From JAQUOA01 sp037443785 (GTDB taxonomy: Bacteria > Bacteroidota > Ignavibacteria > UBA10030 > UBA8401): a stretch of DNA of 64,000 nt. A program made the translations under genes and the position numbers. Positions 22,421 through 31,770 of this stretch are shown here, one piece after another. The DNA lies in the NCBI GenBank assembly GCA_037443785.1, contig JBBINR010000003.1, positions 1 through 64,000 of the forward strand, written 5' to 3'. The notes under the pieces were generated by a model. It worked only from the letters and a program-made list of their open reading frames with translations, ran no database searches and was not told the DNA's origin. Positions within the stretch are counted from its first letter, which is position 1; each line of letters starts with the position of its first letter.

Positions 22421-22876
22421 ATGTCATATTTTAGAATGCAAGTGAAGTCAATTAAGATCGTCCAGGCTGCGGATACGACAGACTTCACAACCGCCGCTGC
22501 ATTCGCAGCAGGCACAGACCTCGGCGATCTAAAAGGTACGCCGTTCGCAAAAGTCAACATCGACCCGAAAACAGTTGATACACAGGCTGGTAAGAAAACG
22601 CTCGGCAAAACAGCAAAGGTTGAAGTTAACGTTGTGATGCCGGTCGATGAAACACTTCAAACGACACTTCTTGGCTTTGAAGGGAAAAACGTTGCGCTGC
22701 TTTGCACGCCAAAAGGTGCAGTGAGTGCTGATAATCCTTATCTGGTTATCAAAAACTTTCCGTTGCAACACGGCACCGAAGTCCTTGTCGGTGATGCTTC
22801 AACGGTAAAATTGATGGGCGAAGTTCCGGTATATGATGAAACGGATATTATCGACCGCCTCGCTGCATTGGTATAA
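22421..22876 (+). CDS. Probable tail tube protein
   Basis: 151 residues, AAGGAG upstream. It is beta-rich (VKSIKIVQAADTTDF, AKVEVNVVMPVDETLQ, NPYLVIKNFPLQHG). Its size and position directly before the tail assembly chaperone fit a major tail (tube) protein. No sheath gene is recognised, so the tail may be siphovirus-like rather than contractile as in Mu. Confidence 0.55.
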   Translation: MSYFRMQVKSIKIVQAADTTDFTTAAAFAAGTDLGDLKGTPFAKVNIDPKTVDTQAGKKTLGKTAKVEVNVVMPVDETLQTTLLGFEGKNVALLCTPKGAVSADNPYLVIKNFPLQHGTEVLVGDASTVKLMGEVPVYDETDIIDRLAALV

Positions 22877-22953
22877 AAATTCAAACACCCCAACAGAGAA
22901 AATAGCCGTGTCCGGTGCATCGGCGCGGCTCTTGAGTTTAACAGGAGAACTCG

Positions 22954-23322
22954 ATGAGCAAACAAAAACAGAATATCGTTCACATCAACGGTAAACAATT
23001 CACTATTGCGCAAACGGCAAGCAGCAAGCGATTACTCAAAGTCGCAAAAGTCTTCGGCGCGAAAACTCTCACAGAAGCACATACAATGTTCATCGGTGTA
23101 TCGAATGATGAAGCACAAAAAATCTTCGACGCACTGCTTCTTAATATTATTACTGACGATGAACGGCTTACTATTCTACTCGGCGCTCTTATTATAGAAC
23201 CGCTTAGCCCGGATGATATTGAAAAGTTTGATGATGTCTTTCAATTAGGAGAAATGCTTACAAATTTTTTTACGAACTACACTCCCGGTTCGAAGAACTT
23301 GCAGAGTGTTACGCAGGAATAG
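22954..23322 (+). CDS. Tail assembly chaperone, G-type product
   Basis: 122 residues in the zero frame, ATG at 22954 with AACAGGAG upstream. It is a soluble helical protein (RLLKVAKVFGAKTL, DDEAQKIFDALLL, LSPDDIEKFDDVFQLGEML). It precedes the tape-measure gene and ends shortly after a T-TTT-TTT slippery run (23265-23271), where a fraction of ribosomes should shift -1 into the next frame. The chaperone coats the tape measure during tail assembly. Confidence 0.75.
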   Translation: MSKQKQNIVHINGKQFTIAQTASSKRLLKVAKVFGAKTLTEAHTMFIGVSNDEAQKIFDALLLNIITDDERLTILLGALIIEPLSPDDIEKFDDVFQLGEMLTNFFTNYTPGSKNLQSVTQE

Positions 23323-23585
23323 CAGGCGATGCAAACGGCGAATCGGTTATTGAACAACCGATTGAAGAATCACTGAGAGAGATCGTAAATTTTTGTGCTA
23401 ATGGAATTTTTACCGAGTGGGAAAAATGTTGGAATGAACGAAGCGTCGGTGATCTGCTTGCGTTCTACATTGAACAGAACCAATTCATCAAAGAATCATT
23501 CTCGCATGTAACATCAGGCGGGAAAAAAGAATTCAAGGAATTACTCATCGACCTTTTTGAAGTGCTTATACGACGCAGATTTTAA
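23271..23585 (+). CDS. Tail assembly chaperone, -1 frameshift extension (T domain)
   Basis: The -1 frame from codon TAC at 23271 stays open for 104 codons (FYELHSRFEELAECYAGI... to VLIRRRF) and ends at 23585. It has no start codon of its own. Joined at the slippery T-TTT-TTT it gives a ~210-residue GT fusion. The tape-measure ATG is 4 bases on. This matches the conserved frameshift arrangement of long-tailed phages. Positions were checked codon by codon. Confidence 0.8.
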   Translation, partial: YELHSRFEELAECYAGIAGDANGESVIEQPIEESLREIVNFCANGIFTEWEKCWNERSVGDLLAFYIEQNQFIKESFSHVTSGGKKEFKELLIDLFEVLIRRRF

Positions 23586-23588
23586 TTC

Positions 23589-25922
23589 ATGGAAACGATA
23601 AAAATAAAAATAGACATCGACGGCACGCAAGTCAATGGAACACTTGCGCTGACAACGGATAATTTGAAACGGCTTGTGCAGCAATCCGATTCACTTTCGT
23701 CTTCCGGAAAATCTGCGTTCAAAAGCTACAGAGATAATATCGCCAACATCGGCTTTGCAATTGACGGCGCTCGAAGAATATTTGATGTCATCAATGGAAC
23801 ACTCGGCGACAGCGTTCGCGCGTATCAAGAATCTGAAAATGCTTCAACGAAATTGACACAGGCGTTGAAGTCGCAAGGTATTTACAGCGAGATACTTATT
23901 GATGACTTGAAAAAGTTTGCTGCAGAGCGTCAACGTCTTACCGGAATTGATGATGATGCGATCGTTTCCATTATGGGACAGCTCACAGCGATGGGTTTAC
24001 AGGGGAAGGCGTTGAAAGATGCGGTTGTCGCCGTTCAAGATTTAAGCACGTTGATGGACGGCGACATGCAAGGTGCTGTTCGCGTTATTGCCGATGCGTT
24101 CGACGGCAACGCCGGAATGTTGAAACGATACATAAAAGGTTTAGATGAAGCGGACATCAAAGAGCGTGGAACGATCTCAATCATTGAGCAGCTGACAAAA
24201 GCTGTCGGCGGACAAGCGGAGGCGATGGGAAATACCGGAGCCGGTGCAATTAAAAAATTTGAAGCTGACTTAGGCGATGCAAAAGAATCTGTCGGCGAAA
24301 TGATTTCACTCGCACTTATTCCGCTTGTGAATGTTGTTGATTCAATGGCACGTGCATTTAACGGCCTTGAACCTCCGGTAAAGAATACTGCGATTGCGAT
24401 TGGCTTTGTTGCCGCCGCTGCATACGCTCTTCAATCGGTCGGCATTATTGCATTCTTAGGCAAAGTTACAGTTGCCGTAAAAGGTATTTCGTTTGCGTGG
24501 ACTGGATTAAGCGCTGCAATTGCGATTACCAATGCTCTTATCGGTGGTGTTGCCATTGCCGCATTATCCGTTTTCGGATTGCTTATTGAAAAGTTTTATC
24601 TCGACTGGAAATTGAAACAGAAAGAGATTGAACACATTGCAAGTTCATCTGCAGCGATGACTCAGGAAACAATCGATAAAATCAATAAGCTGCCGTCGAT
24701 AAAACTCAAAATTCAAAGCCTTGATTTTGAGATTAAGGAATCGAAGGCACGGCTTCAGGAACTTTACGACTATGCAGAAAAACTTCGTGCCGATAGTGCG
24801 AGCGATCAAGACATTGCAAAAGCCGATGCAGCGCGAGATGCAGAAGTTGAGCGATTGAAGCGATACGAAGATACAAAGACATCGATCATTACCGATTCTG
24901 AAAAGAAGCGCAAGGCAAATGCCGGAGTGATTGCTACTGAACTTGAAGAGCTTCGTGTTAAAACGATGCAGGATGGTTACGCAAAGCACAAAGCACAAGC
25001 TGAACTGGAATATGCTGAGGCTCTTAAAAAACTTAATGAGCGTTTGAAGAAAGAAGAAATCCTGCAGGAAGACTATACAAAGTTTCTTGCGCTCGAACAA
25101 AAGAAACGTGATGACATCGTCGCACCGCCGCTCAAGAAAGTAAAAATAAAATCGACTGCCGATGCCGAAGCTGAGGAGACCGAGAGAAACAAAAAAGCAC
25201 TCGACAAACGCGTGAAGGATACTGGCGGCGCGTTAAAAAAAATTGATGAAGCGAAACTCGACGCACTTGATAACAGTGCCGCTATCGACAAAAAAAATGC
25301 TGAAGACGATGATGCAAATAAGGAAGCGCAGCAGAAGGCAACGGAACAAAACATCCTTGCTGCAACTCAGCAATATGATACGAGCAAATCGTTTGCTGAA
25401 AACATGAAAGATATATCGCGCGCGAACATTAAACGCATCATCGCCGAAGCTGTTGCAACGCAACTGGCGAAAGTCATTTCGATGATTCCCTTTCCGCTTA
25501 ATATCGTTGCTGCACCTGCTGCCGGTATTGCCGTTCAAGCGATGATTGAAAAGATCGTACCGAAATTTGCTATTGGCGGATTGATCGGCGGACAGAGACA
25601 CGCCCAAGGCGGAACACTCATTGAAGCTGAAGAGGGTGAATTCATTATGAACCGTGTCGTTACTCAAAAGCATTTCAATTTTCTCTCAGCTCTCAACGCA
25701 GGTAAAATTACGCTGCCAAAATTTTCCACCGGCGGCGTTGTTGGAAGTGTTGTTGCGACGGTATCGAATGCGGGAACTGATTTGAAAAGAGAATTTAAGA
25801 CTCTCACAAAAGCTATCATTAACAATCCGCCGATTGTTAAAAATAGTTTTGATACCGACTGGACGCGGATGCGCAAGGGTGAACGAAAACTTCAACGCGT
25901 GAAAGCAGCATACGCATTATGA
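23589..25922 (+). CDS. Tail tape measure protein
   Basis: 777 residues. The N-terminal third is helical with a tape-measure start (KSAFKSYRDNIANIGFAIDG). A hydrophobic block at about 265-345 (TAIAIGFVAAAAYALQSVG and following) is followed by long charged coiled coils (350-590). The C-terminus has the usual glycine-rich GGLIGGQRHAQGG and EGEFIMNR motif. It sets tail length and contacts the chaperone pair encoded just upstream. At ~0.15 nm per residue it predicts a tail of roughly 115 nm (family rule, not measured). ATGA overlap with the next gene. Confidence 0.88.
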   Translation: METIKIKIDIDGTQVNGTLALTTDNLKRLVQQSDSLSSSGKSAFKSYRDNIANIGFAIDGARRIFDVINGTLGDSVRAYQESENASTKLTQALKSQGIYSEILIDDLKKFAAERQRLTGIDDDAIVSIMGQLTAMGLQGKALKDAVVAVQDLSTLMDGDMQGAVRVIADAFDGNAGMLKRYIKGLDEADIKERGTISIIEQLTKAVGGQAEAMGNTGAGAIKKFEADLGDAKESVGEMISLALIPLVNVVDSMARAFNGLEPPVKNTAIAIGFVAAAAYALQSVGIIAFLGKVTVAVKGISFAWTGLSAAIAITNALIGGVAIAALSVFGLLIEKFYLDWKLKQKEIEHIASSSAAMTQETIDKINKLPSIKLKIQSLDFEIKESKARLQELYDYAEKLRADSASDQDIAKADAARDAEVERLKRYEDTKTSIITDSEKKRKANAGVIATELEELRVKTMQDGYAKHKAQAELEYAEALKKLNERLKKEEILQEDYTKFLALEQKKRDDIVAPPLKKVKIKSTADAEAEETERNKKALDKRVKDTGGALKKIDEAKLDALDNSAAIDKKNAEDDDANKEAQQKATEQNILAATQQYDTSKSFAENMKDISRANIKRIIAEAVATQLAKVISMIPFPLNIVAAPAAGIAVQAMIEKIVPKFAIGGLIGGQRHAQGGTLIEAEEGEFIMNRVVTQKHFNFLSALNAGKITLPKFSTGGVVGSVVATVSNAGTDLKREFKTLTKAIINNPPIVKNSFDTDWTRMRKGERKLQRVKAAYAL

Positions 25923-27043
25923 AATCGGTTCTTGCCTATAGCAAAACGCACACATTTCAACTCTTCGTGAAGGAAGCGAAAGTAACGCGTCGTTATGAAG
26001 AAAAGGATTATGATTTTGTGGCGAGCGATCTGCAGCTTGATCTGACGGACGGAAAAGAGTTGTATGATCTTGTTAACGCCGGCGAAGAAATATTTATCGC
26101 AATCAAAGATGGTGACGTGACAAAGTTTTACGGTACAATTCAATTTGAAGGGTCCGGTTACAATCCCGAAACAGAAATTTATTCGTTCACCGCGCTTCAT
26201 ATTTCTAAAAAAGTTTTTGGTTTGCTGAAAGACGCACTACATAATACACAATGGTATTCCGACATCGAAATCATCCAAGATGTGAGTCTTGAATTTGTTC
26301 GATTCAATATGGCGCTCTATGATGCCGGTTTCGCGCCATATGCCAACGACCAAAAATATACGATGCGAGATAGATTAATCGATATAGCAAAACAATATCG
26401 GTTTGTCATGGGAGTGTTGGATGATTTATCTGCAATCGGAAAATATCAATTGACGTTTCAAAAGAAAGCCGATCTAAAATCTATTGTACATACCGGTTAT
26501 GATGAACTCATCTCCGAGTATAATGAAGAAGATTGCAACGCTGAATATGAATATGTTTTATTCCCCTGCCGTATTAATGAAGCTGGCGAAATCTTTTCAG
26601 CGTATGCGATTCACTCATTGAAAGAAACAAAAGTGATTGTGACGAGCAGTGATAATTTTGAACCGCGAGATTATCATGGTGTCAGAATGGAATTTATCAA
26701 GGTCGGTGATAAGCTGAATATCCCTGATAATTGTTTAGACTTGAGAGTTCCATCTGAAGTATATGGTGACGTTGTGAAAGAGAAGCATCCGTTCATCGAT
26801 CTGCCTATGTTCACATTTATTTTTCTCACCGACGAGTGGACTGAAACGCCTGAGGCATATTGTTTGCGTGAATTTCAAACAGCAATTTCACCATATAAAG
26901 AAATCACAACTTTATTTTCAGAAATGCTTCCGGTAAATCCGTGCGAGACAATTAATATCGTCGGTGGAAACAGCACAATTCACGAGATCGAAGATGATCA
27001 CGTTAATGAAACGACAAAAACTATTTCAAGGAAATATTTGTGA
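25919..27043 (+). CDS. Tail tip/baseplate hub candidate
   Basis: 374 residues. It is acidic and beta-rich (YDFVASDLQLDLTDGKELYD, AGEEIFIAIKDGDVTKFYG). The pattern of small beta domains after a tape measure fits distal-tail or hub proteins, but I cannot name a family. It is coupled to the tape measure (ATGA) and to the next gene (GTGA). Confidence 0.5.
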   Translation: MKSVLAYSKTHTFQLFVKEAKVTRRYEEKDYDFVASDLQLDLTDGKELYDLVNAGEEIFIAIKDGDVTKFYGTIQFEGSGYNPETEIYSFTALHISKKVFGLLKDALHNTQWYSDIEIIQDVSLEFVRFNMALYDAGFAPYANDQKYTMRDRLIDIAKQYRFVMGVLDDLSAIGKYQLTFQKKADLKSIVHTGYDELISEYNEEDCNAEYEYVLFPCRINEAGEIFSAYAIHSLKETKVIVTSSDNFEPRDYHGVRMEFIKVGDKLNIPDNCLDLRVPSEVYGDVVKEKHPFIDLPMFTFIFLTDEWTETPEAYCLREFQTAISPYKEITTLFSEMLPVNPCETINIVGGNSTIHEIEDDHVNETTKTISRKYL

Positions 27044-27513
27044 CTCCAAAAGTTGTTTACACTCTTAATGGTGTTGAGAAAACGGTTCTGCTGCTGCCAT
27101 CAGATTTTACATTGATGTCGCAACGCTGGGAAAAGGATTATGTTGAATATAAAAATCCATTTACCGGAGACATGAAGCGAAAAAATCGCGGCTATTATTA
27201 TACAGCGACAATACAATATGAAGGTGTATTTTATGATTTGATGAACACGACGTATCGAGATTTGTTCAATGTGAAAATTTCCGACATGAAGTTTTTCCCG
27301 AACATCGATTCACAAGAGCACTACGACGTTGATACGAATGACACACTTGAACATGATGACAATGACGTGGCGATGGCGTATGAAAATTTCCAATTAGTTT
27401 TCACTTCAAAGAAACGCTATGAGTCTCCGTTGAATTATCCGGTCGGTTATTGGGGAGCGCGGCGAACGACATTTACAGACATCGGCAGCACAACATTTGA
27501 TTCATATATTTAG
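27040..27513 (+). CDS. Tail tip-associated hypothetical protein
   Basis: 157 residues from a GTG at 27040 with AAGGA upstream. Aromatic- and Asp-rich (RNRGYYYTATIQYEGVFY, DVDTNDTLEHDDNDVAMAY). The Asp cluster could bind calcium. It lies between hub-like and fibre-like genes. Family unknown. Confidence 0.5.
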   Translation: MTPKVVYTLNGVEKTVLLLPSDFTLMSQRWEKDYVEYKNPFTGDMKRKNRGYYYTATIQYEGVFYDLMNTTYRDLFNVKISDMKFFPNIDSQEHYDVDTNDTLEHDDNDVAMAYENFQLVFTSKKRYESPLNYPVGYWGARRTTFTDIGSTTFDSYI

Positions 27514-27527
27514 AAAGAAATAATTCT

Positions 27528-28535
27528 ATGCCAACCAATATACAGACGGTTGCAGCATCCGATACATTGGACGCAGGACGACAAAAATTTAATGCGAACG
27601 ACGAAGCATTGAAAGCCACTGCAGATGCTAATACCGCTCAGCAAGCGCAGCATGTTACAGATGGTCATCCGACGTTGTATTACACAAGGGCTCAGATCGA
27701 TGCGGCACAAACGACGCAGGATAATGCGCTTGTGACTCACAAGGCAAGCGGCGATCATGATGCACGGTATTTATCATCATCGCTTCTTGCCAATTTGATG
27801 CGATTAACACTCGATCAAATTATCGACGGGATAAAAACATTCGTGCAAAATATAAAGGTGAAAAAAGCGCAGCCGGCAATTGAACTGCAGCACTCCGATG
27901 GGACACCAATTGGTAACTTCTCCGGAGACGTTGTTGCTGGAAAGACTGTTGTGCGTACGCAAATTGTTGAGGCTGGTAATAATGTAAAGACGATATGCGA
28001 AGTGAATGAAGGTGGAACAATAGTAGATTTCCCAAACCATGATGTGGGTGCAAAAGGATTAAAGCTCGCTACTGAGGAATATGTTTCAAGCAAATTTATC
28101 AACGGACAAGTTAGTGGTTCGTTCTCCGTGCAAGAACAGTTACATGCTGCGAATTATTCAATCGCCGATCCAATTTATTCGAAGATTGAAGGAAATAGAA
28201 AATTCAATGGATTGCCGAATTGTAAATTGATTCGTGTCTGCATCCATAGAGTTATTACCGGCAGTATTTACGTCGGTGAATCATTCGAGTTGAATTTTGA
28301 TTTTACATTGAACGTAAGCCAGAATCAATGTTGTTTTGTCTATGTCGCACGGGGTATTGACTATGGTGGAGGAACTTATAAACCGCAATTAAAAATCGTC
28401 CGCCGCACGTACACAATCAATGCTGTTGTTGATGAAGAGATTGTATCGACGTATGGCGGATTTGGCAGCGGAAGCACCGTGAGCAGCAGTGCAACCGATG
28501 ATTGGTTTGTCACTTTACTATTTCAGATGGCTTAA
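27528..28535 (+). CDS. Tail fibre-like protein with GHP...HKxxGDHD module
   Basis: 335 residues. The N-terminal region (15-80) has DAGRQKFNANDEALKA, then GHPTLYYT (46-53) and HKASGDHDARY (71-81). The same order recurs in the next gene. The middle (about 95-190) is a beta-repeat section common in fibres, and the C-terminus is a beta-rich tip. It likely binds the host surface. A small spacer separates it from the tail tip genes. Confidence 0.6.
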   Translation: MPTNIQTVAASDTLDAGRQKFNANDEALKATADANTAQQAQHVTDGHPTLYYTRAQIDAAQTTQDNALVTHKASGDHDARYLSSSLLANLMRLTLDQIIDGIKTFVQNIKVKKAQPAIELQHSDGTPIGNFSGDVVAGKTVVRTQIVEAGNNVKTICEVNEGGTIVDFPNHDVGAKGLKLATEEYVSSKFINGQVSGSFSVQEQLHAANYSIADPIYSKIEGNRKFNGLPNCKLIRVCIHRVITGSIYVGESFELNFDFTLNVSQNQCCFVYVARGIDYGGGTYKPQLKIVRRTYTINAVVDEEIVSTYGGFGSGSTVSSSATDDWFVTLLFQMA

Positions 28536-28897
28536 TGATTGAAGAGATAAAACATACCGATTCCGATTTTCATCGTTTGCGTCAAGCAATCAATAAAAAC
28601 GATAAAGCTCTGCAGAAGGATGTTGACGAGCTGCGAAACGCCGATGACAAACACGCGGCGACCGGTCATCCTGACTTGTATGATATGAATGGAGCGGCGG
28701 CTGCTGTGCAGATAAGTCTTAATTCACATAAATCTGGCGGAGATCACGATACACATAATGATGTATTATACGCCGCAAAAAATAAATTCGATCAATTCAC
28801 AAATTTTCTTTTGACCGGCGACTATGATGTGAGCACGGCGTTATTTGATATTGATGTTGCTCGGTTACCAATTGCAATTGATATGGGAGTTATCTGA
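28535..28897 (+). CDS. Fibre-base paralogue of preceding gene
   Basis: 120 residues from the ATG at 28535 (TAATG overlap). Residues 10-75 repeat the module of the previous protein: RLRQAINKNDKALQK, GHPDLYD (44-50), HKSGGDHD (65-72). It lacks the long C-terminal part. It may be an adaptor that joins fibre to baseplate, or a product of duplication. It is coupled to the next gene (ATG overlapping the stop). Confidence 0.6.
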   Translation: MIEEIKHTDSDFHRLRQAINKNDKALQKDVDELRNADDKHAATGHPDLYDMNGAAAAVQISLNSHKSGGDHDTHNDVLYAAKNKFDQFTNFLLTGDYDVSTALFDIDVARLPIAIDMGVI

Positions 28898-30477
28898 TGG
28901 GAAAATTACAAACATTGCGCGGTTCTGTTCTACCAGCGTTTGATGCGAATCTTTATCCTGAGAGTGTGCAATTTACTGTTATCGTTGGCGGGGTTGTTAC
29001 CGGTGTATACATCAGCAATGGAGTTTCGTGGGGTGATAATTTAATTTTAGTGAAAAGAATTAACGATAAAATTGTTCCAACAAACTCAAGGATATATGAA
29101 CAAAATTATGGAGCGTTTGAGACAGGAATAAGAATAGTCTCATCTCAGCAGAATGTATTGCAAGGTTTGTTCGATGCCGTCGAGCCGGATGGAGTTGTTA
29201 TTGATAACGACGCGGCTTTTACCACCGACCTTCTCGGTAAGACAATAATGCAATTAACGTCAAACGATAATACTAATACTGATGGCACCGTCACGCGAGC
29301 TCCCAATTTTCCCAACGGGAATTGGGAACACATATCTGCAAGGATTATAGAGGTTATTAGCTCTACAAAACTTCGTCTTTCAAACGACATATTTAGACCG
29401 GGCAAATCATATTATTATGCAATTGATAATCATACCGGTAAAATAATTGAATCGCTAAAAGGGTTTATTACTACGGACACCGCAAGCAAGCTGATTGATA
29501 ATAATGCAGTTTTTACAGGAGCCGTCGTTGGAAACTATGTTCTTGTTTATAATGGTTTTTACTGGTACAGGTCAATTATTACCGCACTTGATAGTGCAAC
29601 ACAACTATCGCTCGACGTTGATATACCAACGATCGTGGGTCGGCAATACATTATCATCATATCGGACGATGCTTACAGATTCATACAATCAGCGGCTGAC
29701 GATGTTTCAAATAATTCTTTTGGTTACAATCCTTTTGTCGTGGCTATTAAAAATGGCGTTTATCGAGAGTCCGTATTTGTTGGTACGCGAAGCTCGGAAT
29801 ACAATCACGTTGGGTCCGATCATATAATTTTCACGGGGGATAATCGCCAAAATTCATCCGTTGTAATAAAAGGCTCATTTGCAACGACTCCAACAACCAT
29901 TTCTTCTACATTTGGTCTTCGTTGCAGTGGCTCTCTTCGGATTGTCTCTATCGGTATTAGTTATAATTATACAATCGCCGCATTGTCATCCTCATATTCG
30001 GGGAGTATAGTCATTGAAAAATCAACAATCTCAAATGTAATTTCCGCCGCCGTTGGTGTCGGTTTAATTAAAATGGGTGATTGTATATTCAACAATGTGT
30101 CGTTAAGCATATTTTCCACTCAATCACAAGGTGGTGAGGGTTATTTTTATGGTTCAATCGAAATACAGACTAACATGAATCTTGTCAGCCACTACTCACA
30201 AGGTGTTATAGCCGTTTTTGTAGACGGCGCGACAATCTCCGGAGCTGGCACGCTAAGCGGAGGAGATCCTTTTGTACCGTATATAGGAGCAAAAGTGAGT
30301 GGAACATCGTTGCCAAAATTAACAGACGGTTCGAGTGTATGGGAACGATATTTTCAAACAACAAAGACTGCTGCAACAGCAACGGCAGGCGTTGGCGCTT
30401 TGCCGGCAACACCAGAAGGATTTATTATTGTTTACGTTAACGGAGCACAGAAAAAAATACCTTATTACAACGCATAG
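28897..30477 (+). CDS. Probable tail spike/fibre, beta-helix-like
   Basis: 526 residues. Repeated short Ser/Thr/Asn/Ile strands (IIFTGDNRQNSSVVIKGSF, SLRIVSIGISYNYTIAALSS, SGSIVIEKSTISN) suggest a right-handed beta helix of the pectate-lyase type, often found in spikes. The end has TAATATAGVGALPATPEGFI, a common fibre C-terminal beta domain. No catalytic motif identified. Confidence 0.6.
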   Translation: MGKLQTLRGSVLPAFDANLYPESVQFTVIVGGVVTGVYISNGVSWGDNLILVKRINDKIVPTNSRIYEQNYGAFETGIRIVSSQQNVLQGLFDAVEPDGVVIDNDAAFTTDLLGKTIMQLTSNDNTNTDGTVTRAPNFPNGNWEHISARIIEVISSTKLRLSNDIFRPGKSYYYAIDNHTGKIIESLKGFITTDTASKLIDNNAVFTGAVVGNYVLVYNGFYWYRSIITALDSATQLSLDVDIPTIVGRQYIIIISDDAYRFIQSAADDVSNNSFGYNPFVVAIKNGVYRESVFVGTRSSEYNHVGSDHIIFTGDNRQNSSVVIKGSFATTPTTISSTFGLRCSGSLRIVSIGISYNYTIAALSSSYSGSIVIEKSTISNVISAAVGVGLIKMGDCIFNNVSLSIFSTQSQGGEGYFYGSIEIQTNMNLVSHYSQGVIAVFVDGATISGAGTLSGGDPFVPYIGAKVSGTSLPKLTDGSSVWERYFQTTKTAATATAGVGALPATPEGFIIVYVNGAQKKIPYYNA

Positions 30478-30485
30478 GAGAATTT

Positions 30486-30764
30486 ATGAAACTAAATATT
30501 ATACCAGTAGCAATAGATCTGCAAATGGCAGATATAATCGAAATACAAATAAATGCGCTGCGGCTGAATGACAGCGCAGAGATTCACGTCGATTTTTTTA
30601 AGGATAAGGGATTGATTATTATTAACGGTGCTAGTGTACCAAATTATGAGCGCATTGCGCAGAAACAATTTGTCATCGCCGGTGCAGACTATCAAGCATG
30701 GAACGACGACCAATATGTGATTGATTATGTTATGAATAAATTTGGATTGACGCTTGCTCAATGA
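30486..30764 (+). CDS. Small tail-region protein
   Basis: 92 residues, AGGAG upstream. LRLNDSAEIHVDFFKDKG and KFGLTLAQ at the end. Short proteins with such Ile-rich beta strands commonly separate fibre genes in tail regions. Family unknown. Its stop overlaps the next start (ATGA). Confidence 0.5.
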   Translation: MKLNIIPVAIDLQMADIIEIQINALRLNDSAEIHVDFFKDKGLIIINGASVPNYERIAQKQFVIAGADYQAWNDDQYVIDYVMNKFGLTLAQ

Positions 30765-31642
30765 TTATTCAAGAGAATTATATTGAGATTGACTTTGATG
30801 CGGTGAAGAAATTTCGTTCACTCACTATAACATCCACGGCTGAAATTACACTCAGCAAGTTAATGCTAAAGAATCAGAACACCGGAACGTATGAGAGCGT
30901 TGATGCTGCTATTTATGTTGATGGCAATGAGGCGCACCTCCCTTTTTATTTTCACACTGGCACGATTGAGATTATTCCCGATCTGCTCGGAAGCGGATTG
31001 ATGATTGAGGGTGTCGGGTTAAATAATATTAGCAATGTTGTTGTTGATGATCTACCGGTTCAGGACGTTGATTATTCCGGTGTTGTCGCCGGTGAAGCAA
31101 AGGAACGCGCTGACGGTGATGAAGCCTTGCTATCGGCGATTAATGCAGAAGCTACAGCGCGGTCAGTTGCGGATATAAATGAAGCGTCTGCTCGTGCTGC
31201 GGCGGATTCTACCCTTCAATCCGCTATCGATGCAAAGATTAATTACTGCCAACTTCCGATGGCATTTGAAAGCGGGTTCGGTGCGAGTGTAACGCGCTAT
31301 GTTACTCCGGCATATTATAATGTTTCTTCGGTGAGCGGTGATATGCGTTATCCTGTTGGTGACCGTGATATTACAATTCATGCTTTCACAATTTTAGGAA
31401 GACCAGCAACGTCGCCGGCACAGAATTATACGCACACATTTACTTTGCGAGTGAACGGTGTTGATACTGCAATGTCCGGGACAATTACAGTAACGCCGGC
31501 AGGTGGAATTGGTTATTATGAATTGACGGTAACTACCGGTGCACCCATTACTGTTGCAGCTGGTTCATGGATAGATATTAAATGTGTCATCGCTGGTAAT
31601 GGATTTATTAAGTTCAGCGGTAATATTTTGATAGGGATTTAA
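30761..31642 (+). CDS. Tail fibre protein with coiled-coil shaft
   Basis: 293 residues. The N-terminus is beta-rich. Residues ~113-160 hold a heptad coiled coil (RADGDEALLSAINAEATAR and ADSTLQSAIDAKI), typical of trimeric fibre shafts. The C-terminal ~130 residues form a jelly-roll-like tip (GDRDITIHAFTILGRPATSP). It is the last intact prophage gene. Confidence 0.6.
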   Translation: MIIQENYIEIDFDAVKKFRSLTITSTAEITLSKLMLKNQNTGTYESVDAAIYVDGNEAHLPFYFHTGTIEIIPDLLGSGLMIEGVGLNNISNVVVDDLPVQDVDYSGVVAGEAKERADGDEALLSAINAEATARSVADINEASARAAADSTLQSAIDAKINYCQLPMAFESGFGASVTRYVTPAYYNVSSVSGDMRYPVGDRDITIHAFTILGRPATSPAQNYTHTFTLRVNGVDTAMSGTITVTPAGGIGYYELTVTTGAPITVAAGSWIDIKCVIAGNGFIKFSGNILIGI

Positions 31643-31653
31643 AGAGGGTTTGA

Positions 31654-31770
31654 ATGATTACCCAAAATGATTTAGGAATAAAAAAAAATCTTAAAGCTGA
31701 CAAATTAGCAGAGAAAAAAATAATGGGAAAATGCTATTCCTCATTTAAAGTGACCTCAATCCTCATTTAA
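31654..31770 (+). pseudogene. Truncated start of a further prophage gene
   Basis: An ATG at 31654 with GAGGG upstream opens MITQNDLGIKKNLKADKLAEKK, then runs into the 22-bp repeats and stops at 31770. The start looks real, but the body is missing. It may be a gene cut off at the prophage end. Confidence 0.35.
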
